Part shown: one piece after another, positions 46,918 through 56,733 of the stretch
Numbering within the stretch: the first letter of the stretch is position 1
How the letters are laid out: every line of letters starts with the position of its first letter
Assembly (NCBI GenBank): GCA_023014335.1
Contig: JAECYW010000019.1
Coordinates: 744,001-808,000 of the forward strand
Source: Galerina marginata
Taxonomy: Eukaryota; Basidiomycota; Agaricomycetes; Agaricales; Galerinaceae
Direction: 5' to 3'
Length of the DNA: 64,000 bases
Notes under the pieces: model-generated
The model's database searches: none
Told to the model about the DNA's origin: nothing
What the model saw: only the letters and a program-made list of their open reading frames with translations
Position numbers and translations under genes: made by a program

Positions 46918-49900
46918 TCATTCCGCCTTGCCCTCCTCCTTCTCCTTCCCATCCGCCTCCTCATCCCCACCTCCAACGCCTCCAACGTCCTTCACACCCC
47001 CATCACCATCGTTCGTCTTCGCATCCACAGCGTTCTCATCCCCACCACCACCACCACCGCTAGTGCCAGCGCCAGTGCCAGCATCAGCATCAGCACCAGC
47101 ACTCGGCGGAAGCATCTCCACATCTTTGTCTTTCTCCTTCTCCTTCTCCTTATCTTTCTCTTTATCCTTATCCCCAACCTGCACCGGCGTCTTCCTCCTC
47201 TTCCCAACAGCACCGCTCTTCTCGCTCGCCGCACTCGCCGGCCTCCCACCCCCGCCCGCGCTCTTGGACCCAGCCTGGCGCGAAATACGCGCTTCTCCAC
47301 GGGACGAGCGGCCAGATCCGACGCTGCCCGTGCTGCCTATGCTGCCAACGGGAGGAGCAGCAGCAGCAGCAGCGGTAGTGGGCGGGGCGGTGCCGAAGAT
47401 CGCGCGGATGTCGTTTGCATCTCCAGTGGAGACTGAACCTGCGGCGCTGCGCTCCCAGGACGTGCCCCGCCTCTCGCCAGGGGCTGGAGCAGGGCCGCCG
47501 CTGGAGTTGGGGTTGGAGTTGGTGGTACCTGAGAAGAGGTCGAACCAGCTGTCGGTGTTGTTGGGGTCGTGCGGCATTGGAGGGGGACCTGAAGAAGGGA
47601 GAAGGGCATGAGTATGGGTACGAGTAGGTTGAAGAGGTTGCCACTGCCAGTGGTGATAAAGGCGAAATTATCAAGGCAAGAAGGACAAGAAGGACAACGG
47701 ACGAAATATAAAGTGAACATGCAAGAACGAGAAGAAAAGCAAAACGAGAGAAATAAAGAACAGAGAAAATCGAGAAAAAACGACAAGAACGAGATCAAAC
47801 AGAAAAAGAATCCAAAGAGAACAAAAAGGCATAAAGAAGAAGCAAAAAAAAAACACTTACCAGAACCAGCCCCACCCATCCCACTAGACCCCCTAGCCAG
47901 TCCCCTGGGCGGAGAAGGCGGGTTATTATTCCCCACACCCGCACCCGCACCCGCAGAAGGCCAATCCAACCCTCCCGGTCCTCCAGCCCTTCCACCCCCG
48001 CCCTGATGCTGCCCCTGCCCCTGCCGACTCCTCTCATCCGCCTCGAGGAAAGCAGCAAACATATCCCCCCGCTCCTCCCTCTGATTCGGCACCGAGACCG
48101 GCACAGGAGACTGCGAGTGGCTCGGGAATCCCGGGGCGCGGGCGAGCACGTTCACGTTCGGGTTGTACAGCGCAGGGTCGTACTGCGGTTCGAACCTCGC
48201 CCGATTCGAGTTCGGGTTCGAGTTCGAGGCGTACCCCCCACCGTTGTTGTTGTGGGTCCCGTTATGGCTATGCATATCCCGTGGAAACCCCGTCGGCGCA
48301 CCTGCGCGTCCTGGGCCAGAGCCAAAGTCGGTTTGGAGCGGCACGAACGCGGGCGGGGGCGAGCCCTGCGGGAAGAGCGGGGCGTAGCTCGGGTTGAAAC
48401 CCATCTGGTGCGGGTGCTGATGCTGGTGCGGGTGGTGCTGATGTGGGTGCTGGTGCTGGTGCTGGTGTTGGTGCTGATGCATCGGGGCGGGGTCATAAGG
48501 CCCTGTATGAGGCGGGGGCATACCCCCATGGCCCCCCGACGACGAAGGGCGGATCTGGCGCCCGTACCGGCCCTGCCCCGGGGCTTGATGGTCAGGCAGA
48601 TAAAGCTCCCCAGGCGCACGAGAGCCCGGCACACCGCCCAAGCCCATCATATCCCCTGGCCCGCCGCCCATTCCCATCCCCATCCCAACGCTGACGGGTG
48701 AGCGCCGGCCTGGGTCCATGCTGTCGAGCGTCGAGCGCTGGCGTTTGGCGGAGCGGGGATGCGAGTCGCGGAGGCTTGAGATGCGGTCGTTTGATATGGG
48801 GAGGAGGGAGGCGATGTTGCTCCCGCCACCGCCAGTGCCGCCGTGGGAGCCGGGGCCGCTGGTGGATGAGTGCATGGGTGGGGGCGGGGGGATTTGTGGG
48901 TGGGACCGGGCGTGCTGCGCATGGGAGTGGTGCGAGCCGCCGTTGCGCGTGCGGTGTGAGTGGGATGGGGTGTATTCGCCCTGGGTGGGGTGTCAGTATC
49001 GGTATGAGGTGTAAGTGTCAGAGGAACGTACGTCGTTTGGGTCCAGGTCGTCGTCGTCCACGGGCAGGCTCAGCTTTCCTGTATTCTTCCTCTTCTTGCC
49101 CTTCGCACCTGTACTCGCAGAGGGCGGGGGTGGTGGCTGGAGCCCGTCGTCGTCATCATCAGGCCCGACGTCGTCTCCGTCCCCATCTGCATCGTCGTCC
49201 CCGTCGTACTTAGCCCCGCCTGCACCGACAAAGTCACCCGGGCCTCTGAGGTCTTTCTCGCCAGTGTGCTGTTGAAGAAGAGGAGATCGATAAGGATTAG
49301 CTAATCGATGGGGGCAGTGACGAAGAGGACGTACCCTGAGCTGGCGCTGCACGATCTCGCGGATGTCGGAGGAGCTGTACTGGTGTAGCTTCAGGTCGTG
49401 CCCCGGTCGGTCCTCTGCAATAAATGAACCGATAAAAATAGAACAGGGTCGGTTCACATTGGAGGAGTCGAGGTAAAGGAGACGACGCACCGAAGATGAT
49501 CACTGCAACATCGACGGAGCACAGCACGCCGAGCTCGTATGCCTTCTTGAACAGGCCATTCTTGCGCTGTGCATAGGCCCGTGCGTGGTCAGGGAGGAGA
49601 GAGGAGGGCAGGGACGGCAGGGAGGGGCGGGTTCGTATGGTTTAAACAGTAAGAATAGAGATAAAATTGCCAAGACAAAATCAGTACACAAAAATAGGTC
49701 TCGTCGCTTTCGCGGGATGCAAGTGCGTACCTTGAGAAACGTCACTGAGCGGTTGCGTTCGTGCTGTACAACAGAGAGAGTGAGCGAGTGTTGCACGAAA
49801 GCAGGGAGAAATGGCGGGCACGAAAACTCAAAACCAAAACCCCGAGTAAAGCCAAGAAACCAAACGTCGGGAAACCCTGCAAGCTGAGGGGCGGAAATGA

Positions 49901-49951
49901 ACAAGAATAGCTCACCGTGATAGGCTGTATTTCGATCTTTCTCCTGCCCAT
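46918..49951 (-). CDS. MADS-box transcription factor, MEF2/Rlm1 type
   Basis: Seven exons (49951-49916, 49763-49731, 49566-49491, 49414-49335, 49268-49032, 48980-47861, 47588-46918) give 750 residues. The first three exons build a MEF2-class MADS domain: [12 protein letters not shown], then [11 protein letters not shown], then [20 protein letters not shown] followed by AVIIFG. After it comes [20 protein letters not shown], an acidic stretch ([10 protein letters not shown]), a basic GKKRKNTGK, and a long His/Pro/Gly-rich, probably disordered region with a Lys/Glu/Asp repeat near the C-terminus. Rlm1- and Umc1-type relatives are nuclear targets of MAP kinases. Its upstream neighbour, family A copy 2, ends only 352 bp from its ATG. 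Its promoter and first two exons have been copied at least twice elsewhere in this window. Confidence 0.9.
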
Positions 49952-50303
49952 AATGTCTTAGGAGCGTGCGTGGGTTCAATTGAAGGCTGAAAGGTCCACA
50001 GTGATGGACGGGACAAACAGACGTTGACGCTCCGGTCTGGGAAAACACAACTGTTTCAAACAACCTCCTTTTGTAGGGAAATTTCTCAACTCGACAAAAT
50101 TTTGAATTTAAAATCCATTGCGATGATTCTACGTTAGATTGAAGCTTCGTGATCATCTTGCAGTAGATTTACCTTGTATAAATAATAACTACTTCGTACA
50201 ACCGTTTATACATGTCAGGTACCAGACGGGTGATCTCTATCCCACTACAACACAAATTCGAATTCAGTCACTGGACCGACGCTGTGCGGTATTGGACAAC
50301 TGG

Positions 50304-50911
50304 TTAAGTCTGCGTCTCAGCTTCTACATAGAAATTATCGGCCGACTCTTGAGAGACTACGGAGGCGGAAGGTCTTTTCCCTCCAGTCATGAACAGCGGG
50401 TCAAGATCGACAACCCATGGTTCTGTCTGCACCTCAGCTTCAACATGGGTATAATTCCTGCATGCTTGCAGAGTCTCGGAGTCGAAGGATGTCTTGCTAT
50501 ACTCATCCTCTTCATCAGAACCTGGATTTAATCAAGATATTGAGACCGTGGCGAACCCATATACGTTGGCGCTTAAAATGACTGACCACTGGCAAACGAT
50601 GGCTCAGCCTCTGACGGAGAAGGGTGTCGACTACAAGAAGTAGAATGTGTAATGGACTCTGTGGACAACCAAATGACCAATGAGCATCGAGGATTCAAAT
50701 CCTCAGTCAGAACGTATCACGCACCTGCTTTCAATACAACCATCGAGCGATCATTCGTCGTCTCCGTGAATGTACTTGCGGCTATGTTATGTGAATTGGC
50801 GGTCGTGATGTAGGAGAAGTTGCCATAGACGTTGATGTTGTAGACCTGCGGGCTTCGTGGGCGCCCGCGAGACGAGGGAGCACGCGCACGGCTCGTCCTC
50901 TTGCCAGACAT
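50304..50911 (-). CDS. Family A copy 2, intact small protein (134 residues)
   Basis: Two exons (50911-50725 and 50521-50304) separated by a 203-nt intron give 134 residues. Residues 1-22 are basic (SGKRTSRARAPSSRGRPRSP). Then comes an Asn/Thr/Tyr-rich, probably beta-forming segment (NINVYGNFSYITTANSHN) ending MVVLKAGSDEEDE at the splice site. Exon 2 is acidic and contains HVEAEVQTEPW (QT at 94-95) and ends EAETQT (QT at 133-134). I do not recognise the family and see no enzyme motif, signal peptide or membrane segment. The basic N-terminus could serve nuclear localisation or nucleic-acid binding. A TATA-like box lies about 115 bp upstream. Confidence 0.7.
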
Positions 50912-51022
50912 GTGGCTGATAAAGACGCTGCTTGGAAGACCAAAGTGGTGTAATGCAGAGGAGGGGATGAGTTGTGAGGCTCGGGGGGCTCCTTGCCATT
51001 ATCGTTGCTGGCATGAGACAAG

Positions 51023-51032
51023 CCTTTATATA
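51023..51032 (-). promoter_or_regulatory. TATA-like box upstream of family A copy 2
   Basis: On the minus strand the sequence reads tatataaagg, about 115 bp before the ATG at 50911. Family A copy 3 has tatataaagc at nearly the same distance. Confidence 0.45.
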
Positions 51033-51544
51033 CTTAGTGTGTTTGGGCGGAAGAATAACGAAAAACTCAAAACACAATCGTCGTCATGTGATGTCCGGAA
51101 AGAACGCGTCCCTCGCGTTGCCCTCAGGCTCGCGCCGACCTCAGCAAAACCTTCAAAGTTCGTGTACTTACTGCATCATACCGCCTCCCACAGATATGTT
51201 TCAATTTGTATTGCTGGGTCATCCTGCCTGAGAACTACTACGCGTTCGGTTGGGGCCGAAGTCTTGCTTTGAACGATACAATTATGTGAGGCGGTAGCAA
51301 GGCGGTAGGAAGTTCAGCTCCAATGCACCTACTTGCAATTGTCCAAACACTATCGGTTTTTCCAACAGCGAGCACAAGCGCCGTGCAGTCAATTGTATCA
51401 CCTCAACGGCGGTTGGGGTATCTCAAACTGTCCATCAATGCAGTTTGTATTCAACTCTCATCAGAAACAAAAATGGATCTCCTTTATCAATAAGTAACGC
51501 AAAAATTCAAAGGACGTGCTCAACGATTTCGATAATGGACACCG

Positions 51545-52120
51545 CTAGCTCAAATTTGGAACAGGTTTTACATGGTGCACTGGGTATAGAGAACATTTAG
51601 GACAGGTAAAGATGTGCTGAGTAGGTTTGAGCAATCGCAGGATGAACAGTCGAAAAAATATTAACCAAACAAAGCCCCAAGTAGCTGGCCAAGCTGTCCG
51701 CTGATGGAAATAAAAGGTTGGTAAGACGACTCTACAAAGACAACTGAGAACAGGAAAATTCCTTACTGCTGGAGGGCATTCAATAAACCAGTGAGAGCTT
51801 TCCTGCAAATATTGATATTTTGCGAATGAGTCCTCTGCCAACGCCATTGTGACATTTACGGTGTGTCCGCAACTGTATTGCCAAGGCCTCGGACGGTTCC
51901 CCCAGCGATGTTCCCTGATATTGGTGATACTACGAACGCGCCGAAGAGGGGGAGTCGAAGGAGCCGAGAGGGCTTCGTCGAGGATTTGGACGGCCGTGTC
52001 GGTATCGATAACCTGCCCAGTTGGATCGAGAGCTTGTTCGGGGATAGGTGCGCCTGATGCGGTCATGGAGGTGGCGAGTGTGAGAGTAACAAGCACGATG
52101 AGCTTCTTGAAGGACTTCAT
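51545..52120 (-). CDS. Family B: small secreted protein of unknown function
   Basis: The protein begins with a clear signal peptide (MKSFKKLIVLVTLTLATSMT, cleavage likely after ASGA), followed by PIPEQALDPTGQVID. Read without an intron the frame has 191 codons; a 66-nt intron of good shape (GTAAGG...CATCAG, about 51783-51718) may be spliced out in frame. The C-terminal part contains a hydrophobic stretch (WGFVWLIFFRLFILRLL) and a paired Cys motif (CPKC), so it might be membrane-attached if that part is truly coding. A CAG directly before the ATG suggests a 5'-UTR intron. No known domain is recognised. A decayed, inverted copy lies at 1480-1692. The true 3' end is uncertain. Confidence 0.6.
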   Translation of the reverse strand: MKSFKKLIVLVTLTLATSMTASGAPIPEQALDPTGQVIDTDTAVQILDEALSAPSTPPLRRVRSITNIREHRWGNRPRPWQYSCGHTVNVTMALAEDSFAKYQYLQESSHWFIECPPAVRNFPVLSCLCRVVLPTFYFHQRTAWPATWGFVWLIFFRLFILRLLKPTQHIFTCPKCSLYPVHHVKPVPNLS

Positions 52121-52273
52121 CTGGAGAGAGGTGTTAGATGGAGGTCACTTGGAGACGATCGTCGAAGGGAACGTACGCCTTACAATACAAGAGGGGCAGT
52201 AGACTCGAAGAGACGATGTGAGCACAAGTTGGGAAGGACTTTGGAGCCTAAGGAAACGAATCCTCAACCAGGG

Positions 52274-52281
52274 CTTTTATA
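52274..52281 (-). promoter_or_regulatory. TATA-like box of family B
   Basis: Minus-strand tataaaag about 155 bp upstream of the family B ATG, conserved in the left duplicate at 1332-1339. Confidence 0.5.
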
Positions 52282-52787
52282 CGCGCAGGAGCTCTGGGCG
52301 ACGCTCGCTTCCGTTGATTGATCTGATATTGAGAATCAATGAAGGACACACTAGTGCAGGAAGAACCGAACGCGACAGCACTGGCGTTTTGAACAGGAAG
52401 AATGTCTCTAGTTAGAGCGAAAATGTCATGACCGACTGACTGAAGGAAGGGAAATCTAGGCGCATCAATTGAATTTGGAGGTGAGTCGGGGCGGAACAAG
52501 GTACGAGGACCGAGAAACGTTCTTCTGGACTGGTTGGCGAACAATGAAAATAGTCTCTCTAAATAGCCTGAGGAGTAAGAGAATCGAACTTGGGCGGTTT
52601 AAGCAAGTTCAAAGGAGAAGAATCAATAAATCGATTACGTGCTTACCCCCGGTGCCTATGAACAACAATCCTTCCGAAGTTTCCATTGGGGTCGTATGGT
52701 TAAGAGCTAGGAATAGAGATAAAATTGCGAAGACAAATCAGTACACAAAAATAGGTCTTGTCGCTTTCGCGGGATGCAAGTGCGTAC

Positions 52788-53001
52788 CTTGAGAAACGTC
52801 ACTGAGCGGTTGCGTTCGTGCTGTACAATAGAGAGAGTGAGCGAGTGTTGCACGAAAGCAGGGAGAAATGGCGGGCACGAAAACCAAAACCCCGAGTAAA
52901 GCCAAGAAACCAAACGTCGGGAAACCCTGCAAGCTGAGGGGCGGAAATGAACAAGAATAGTTCACCGTGATAGGTTGTATTTCGATCTTTCTCCTGCCCA
53001 T
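52788..53001 (-). pseudogene. MADS-box gene fragment (exons 1-2 only), splice sites intact
   Basis: Exon 1 (53001-52966) still has its ATG and encodes [12 protein letters not shown]; exon 2 (52820-52788) encodes [11 protein letters not shown], both identical in protein to the full gene. Donor and acceptor sites are preserved. Exon 3, which carries the rest of the MADS domain, is missing. Similarity to the parent ends in its intron 2, near 52705, and joins the promoter of family B. It cannot make a MADS domain alone. If transcribed, its exon 2 donor could splice to the family B 5'-UTR acceptor in phase 0. Confidence 0.75.
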
Positions 53002-53457
53002 GGTGTCTCTTGCGTGCGTGCGTGGGTTTCGATTGAAGGCTGAAAGGCCCTCCGGTCCTGAGTGATGGATGGGACAAACAGACGTTGGCGCTCCGGTGTA
53101 GGAAAACAACTGTGTCAAACAACCCCTGGGTCGGGAAATTTCTCAATTCTCGGCAACGTTTCAAGAAAAATGGATTGTAGGCTCTAGAAAACTATGCAGT
53201 TGGTTATTCCACTGGGTTACTCTTGGTAATTATTTAGCACTACTGTACATACATGTTCAAGTTTAGGTCCGACTGTGACCCGACAGCGTGATCTCTCTTC
53301 TAAGACTGCAGCAGATTCGAATATAAATACCGGACTGACGCCGTGCAGTACGAGTATCGGATTAAAGTCTGCAAGATCAAAGTCTGTCTGCGCCTAAGCC
53401 TCTCACATAGGGATGGTTGGTTGACTCTTGAAAGGTTGCGGAGGCGGAAGACTCTTT

Positions 53458-53986
53458 TTATCCTGCACTGACGAGGTGGTCGGGATCGATACCCCATGGT
53501 TCGGTCTGCACCTCAGCTTCGACATGGGTATTATTGCTGCATTCCTGCGAAACCTCAGAGTTGAGGGAAGCCCTGTCGCCCTCGTCCTCACCATCAGAAC
53601 CTGCATTCAATGAAGAAATTAGGACCGTCGACGAATCCATATACATGCTTAAAAAATGACTGACCACTGGCAGACGACGGGTCAGGCTCAGACTGAGAAC
53701 AGTGTCGACCACACGACGACGAATGTGTGACGGATTCTGCGCAAAAGCAAACTACTGAGCATACAGATCCTCAGTCGGGACGCGGGACGTATCACGCACC
53801 TGCTTTCAATACAACCATCGAGTGATCATTTGTTCTCTCTGTAACTGTACTTGTGGCTACGTTATGGGAGTTGGCATTCGTGATGTAAGTGAAATTGCCA
53901 TAGACGTTGATGCTGTAGACCGGCGGGCTTCGTGGCCGCCCGCGATACGAGGGAGCACGCGCACGGCTTGTCCTCTTGCCAGACAT
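53458..53986 (-). CDS. Family A copy 3, shortened by an early stop (109 residues)
   Basis: Exon 1 (53986-53800) is intact and encodes the basic N-terminus SGKRTSRARAPSYRGRPRSP and INVYGNFTYITNANSHNVAT. Exon 2 (53600-53458) keeps HVEAEVQTEPW but meets a TAA at 53458 right after VSAG, where other copies continue. The continuation is still readable downstream in the same frame (ESSASATFQESTN), so the stop is a recent change. The second QT motif is therefore lost. Splice sites are normal. It may be a shortened functional protein or the start of decay. Confidence 0.55.
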
Positions 53987-54104
53987 GTGGCTGATAAAGG
54001 AGCCGCTTTGAAGACTAAAGTGGTGTAATGCAGAGGAGGGGATGAGTTGTGAGGCCTTGAGGCTCGGGGGGCTCCTTGCCATCATCGTTGCAGACAGAAG
54101 ACAA

Positions 54105-54114
54105 GCTTTATATA
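54105..54114 (-). promoter_or_regulatory. TATA-like box upstream of family A copy 3
   Basis: Minus-strand tatataaagc lies about 120 bp before the ATG at 53986, matching the placement in copy 2. Confidence 0.45.
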
Positions 54115-54195
54115 GCTTGTCTTCTCTCAAGTTCCCACGAGGTGCCGAAACCATCTAGAGTCACTCAGAAGGTTTACCGATCATAACCTGAGTGT

Positions 54196-54421
54196 TTATC
54201 TGCCCGGAGGTTGCCGGGCAGATAACTTGATGACGAAAGTCAAGAATGTGTCGTGAATTGTGGCCCCAAATATGAATGTAAAAATCTGAAAATATTGCAG
54301 TAGGTACTTAGTGTTTTATTGAATACTTCTGCCTCTTTATATTTGGTTAATTGACTTTGATGGTGTATATCTCATGTCTGCACACTCAAAAGTTATCTCA
54401 GTCTGCCATGGCAGATAAATT
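54196..54421. mobile_element. Candidate MITE with palindromic (foldback) ends, ~225 bp
   Basis: The left end is a perfect 12-bp hairpin: ttatctgcccgg, a 6-nt loop, then ccgggcagataa (54196-54225). The right end carries tctgccatggcaga, itself a perfect palindrome, and ends in gataa near 54421. Read inward, both ends start ttatctgcc and share agataactt a little further in, so they are imperfect terminal inverted repeats. The inside is AT-rich and non-coding. It sits exactly between family A copies 3 and 4. A TTA/TAA target duplication is possible but not proven. Confidence 0.5.
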
Positions 54422-54597
54422 CACGTGACAGTCTTCCCCCGCGTCTGAAACTCTTGCTCCTGCTAGAGTTACTCTTGCGCACTCGATAGCGCCTGAAGTA
54501 AATTACAAAAATGACGACGAATGTGTGACGGATTCTGCGCAAAAGCAAACTACTGAGCATACAGATCCTCAGTTGGGACGCGGGACGTATCATGCAC

Positions 54598-54796
54598 CTG
54601 CTTTCAATACAACCATCGAGCGATCATTCGTCGTCTCCGTGAATGTACTTGCGGCTATGTTATGCGAATTGGCGTTCGTGATATAGGTGAAGTTTCCATA
54701 GACGCTGATGTTATAGATCGGCGGGCTCGATGCCCTGCTCTGAGTGCGCCCGCGAGACGAGGGCACGCGCGCACGGTTTGCCTTTTTGGCAGGCAT
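54598..54796 (-). pseudogene. Family A copy 4, exon 1 only
   Basis: The first exon is intact from ATG (54796) to the donor at 54597: basic PAKKANRARVPSSRGRTQSR, then NISVYGNFTYITNANSHNIA and MVVLKAG. About 80 bp of intron follow, nearly identical to the intron of copy 3 (both contain tgcgcaaaagcaaactactg). Then similarity ends abruptly near 54510. No second exon lies downstream before copy 3. If transcribed, exon 1 could splice only into copy 3's second exon. Confidence 0.65.
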
Positions 54797-55019
54797 GTGG
54801 ATGTTATTGGTTGGAAGACAGAAATGGGGTCGTGTAGAGGATGGGATAAGTTGTGAGGCTCGGGTGGTTCCTTGCCACTATCGTCGGCGGCAGGCATGGC
54901 AGGAAGTAGAAAATAGACTTGGGATGAGGAGTGGCAATGAGGCAGGTTCGGGCATCAAGCTCTTCCCACACTCACAAGAAATAAGGTCCAGTTATTACGA
55001 GCGGGCCGCCTGAGCGGTA

Positions 55020-55565
55020 ACTTACACGAGAGCCCCGGGAATTCGAAGGGCAAAGCAGGAAGCGAGGAACTCAAGTCGGCAACAGGTGCCACAAAGTAGC
55101 GAGCACTCTGTGAGCCGGTTTTTGGATTTTTTGACCTTAAAACGAAGGCATTTTTTAGTTTAGAGCTTGTAAATTGAAGCCAAAAAAATAATACCTGAGA
55201 ATCCTACCACTGGGAGGCCAGAGAACATGTTCTGCAACCATTAGACACGATTTTGGCAGTGGGCCAATGCACGTTGAAGGGCTGATACGACCCAGGGACC
55301 TCTGGGGAACCGAAAATAAGCAAACAGCGGCGCGAACCAGTTCCGGTTCGCTGTAAATCTTGTAAATTGAGATGATTTACGGTAAATTTCTCAAAAATAA
55401 GTTCTTATGGTACTTATTCAACTTATGTGAGCGAACCAGGTGTCTTTTGCGTCTTTTTCATGCATTACAAGTGAAATCTTAGTCTTTGAGACCGGAAAAC
55501 AACCCAATTAGATAGTATATTATATTTTAGAATATTCCAAAGGTTTTATATATTTCATCTACATA
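55020..55565. other. AT-rich spacer in the family A array
   Basis: No gene or family A sequence is recognisable in this stretch. It is AT-rich toward its right end (tatattatattttagaatattcc around 55516-55540). Confidence 0.4.
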
Positions 55566-55699
55566 ATGCAAGTGTATAAACGAAGGGTGAGGAGTTCAGA
55601 GGGGAGGAAAGCACGTGGGAGGTGGGGGGCGGACAGGTCGAGGCACTGCCGAAATGGGCACAACTATCTCCGGCGCAATCAATCTATCACAGTCGAGGC

Positions 55700-55860
55700 A
55701 AGACCTGGCAAGACTTGTTATCCTCGTCCTCTTCATCTGAATCTGAACCTGAATTCGATAATGAAATCAGGCCTTTGACGAATCTAGAAATATTAGCGCC
55801 TAAAATGACTGACCAGACAATGAGTCAGCCTCTGAATGAGAACTACCCTCGAGCGAAAAG
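55700..55860 (-). pseudogene. Family A copy 5, intron end and start of exon 2 only
   Basis: On the minus strand the 3' part of the family A intron is recognisable (gaggctgactcattgtctgg and gtcattttaggcgctaa), followed by the acceptor gaattcag and the acidic start GSDSDEEDEDNK. Similarity then fades. The rest of exon 2 and all of exon 1 are absent. It abuts the 3' end of the kinase-like gene at 55870. Confidence 0.6.
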
Positions 55861-55869
55861 ACTTAGTAT

Positions 55870-56733
55870 CTAAGACACCTTGATCCCCGCCCCTTGAAGA
55901 GTTTTTTTCATATGATAGGAATCACTTGCTACTTGAACGTTGTACTCCCAAAATGCATCGTCCCAATCATTCCCGTCCCTCAATGCCGCTAGACCAAAAT
56001 CGATCAGCACCATCCGCGAAGGCGCATCAGGTGGGGATAAGATGAGGTTCTTGTCATTGACATCGGTATGAAGCACTCCCCGCTCTCCAAATGTCTTGAT
56101 CACGTCCCAAAGAGGCTGGTAGACGGTGGATGGGATGTGAAGGGTACCGGGAACGACCTCGGAGAGTGGTATTCCATCGATGTATTCCATAAGCACGACG
56201 TATGGCTCTATTGCGCGCTTATCATACATTGGGATTAACCTTCCGTGGGTGTAGAGTTTGGGGATGAAGGAACCCTGCAGGTCTTCCAGCGCCTCGTACG
56301 ACCCGACCTCTGATTCGTAACTGCACTCCATATCGCGATAGAAACGATTTTCCCAAAGATGCGCCTCCTTCACCAGATTGCAGAAAAAAGCGTGCTCGTC
56401 GGGTTCGTCGACGTGTTGGCCTTGCGCGATTTCCTGTCGATACTGTGCAGCCATCGTTTCGGCTTCGAGGGACCATGCTCGGGGGGGTACCTTTGCATAT
56501 GGATGCGGGGTGCGCTGGTTGAAGTAACGAGGGTCGTATACCTTCATAACGAGTTTCGAAGGAAGATTGGATTGGGCGTCGGTGGGGGTAACGAGATAGA
56601 CTTGGGATATGGTAAATGGTAGAAAAGGCTTGAGGATCGTCATGGATGTCGTTTGGTTTGGGAGGTGTAAGGTAACAGAGGATCCGACAGGGAAATGTAC
56701 GGTTTCCGTGGTCCCTACACCAGTTTCGATCAT
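55870..56733 (-). CDS. Intronless protein-kinase-like (APH/choline-kinase fold) protein
   Basis: One open frame of 287 residues. The N-terminal part has a phosphate-binding-like lobe with KLVMKVYDPRYFNQRTPHPY (Lys in MKVYD), a middle acidic helix (ALEDLQGSFIPKLY), a hinge VVLMEYIDGIPLSEV, then catalytic-loop text GVLHTDVNDKNLIL (Asp and Asn present) and MVLIDFGLA (Asp present). Catalytic residues are therefore retained. Spacing is that of the small kinase-like proteins expanded in Agaricomycetes. Substrate is unknown. Being intronless among intron-rich neighbours is unusual. Its stop codon lies within about 10-20 bp of family A copy 5 remains. Confidence 0.75.
   Translation of the reverse strand: MIETGVGTTETVHFPVGSSVTLHLPNQTTSMTILKPFLPFTISQVYLVTPTDAQSNLPSKLVMKVYDPRYFNQRTPHPYAKVPPRAWSLEAETMAAQYRQEIAQGQHVDEPDEHAFFCNLVKEAHLWENRFYRDMECSYESEVGSYEALEDLQGSFIPKLYTHGRLIPMYDKRAIEPYVVLMEYIDGIPLSEVVPGTLHIPSTVYQPLWDVIKTFGERGVLHTDVNDKNLILSPPDAPSRMVLIDFGLAALRDGNDWDDAFWEYNVQVASDSYHMKKTLQGAGIKVS

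Noticed and set aside
46928..47611. Plus-strand 227-codon Ser/Pro-rich frame over the MADS gene 3' exon
   Set aside because: It is antisense to the last MADS exon, whose frame and phase fit the spliced gene model; the composition is a mirror of its Gly/Ala/Lys/Glu codons.
49500..50156. Minus-strand 218-codon frame covering the MADS gene start
   Set aside because: It reads through introns 1 and 2 of the MADS gene by chance; the spliced product gives a proper MADS domain.
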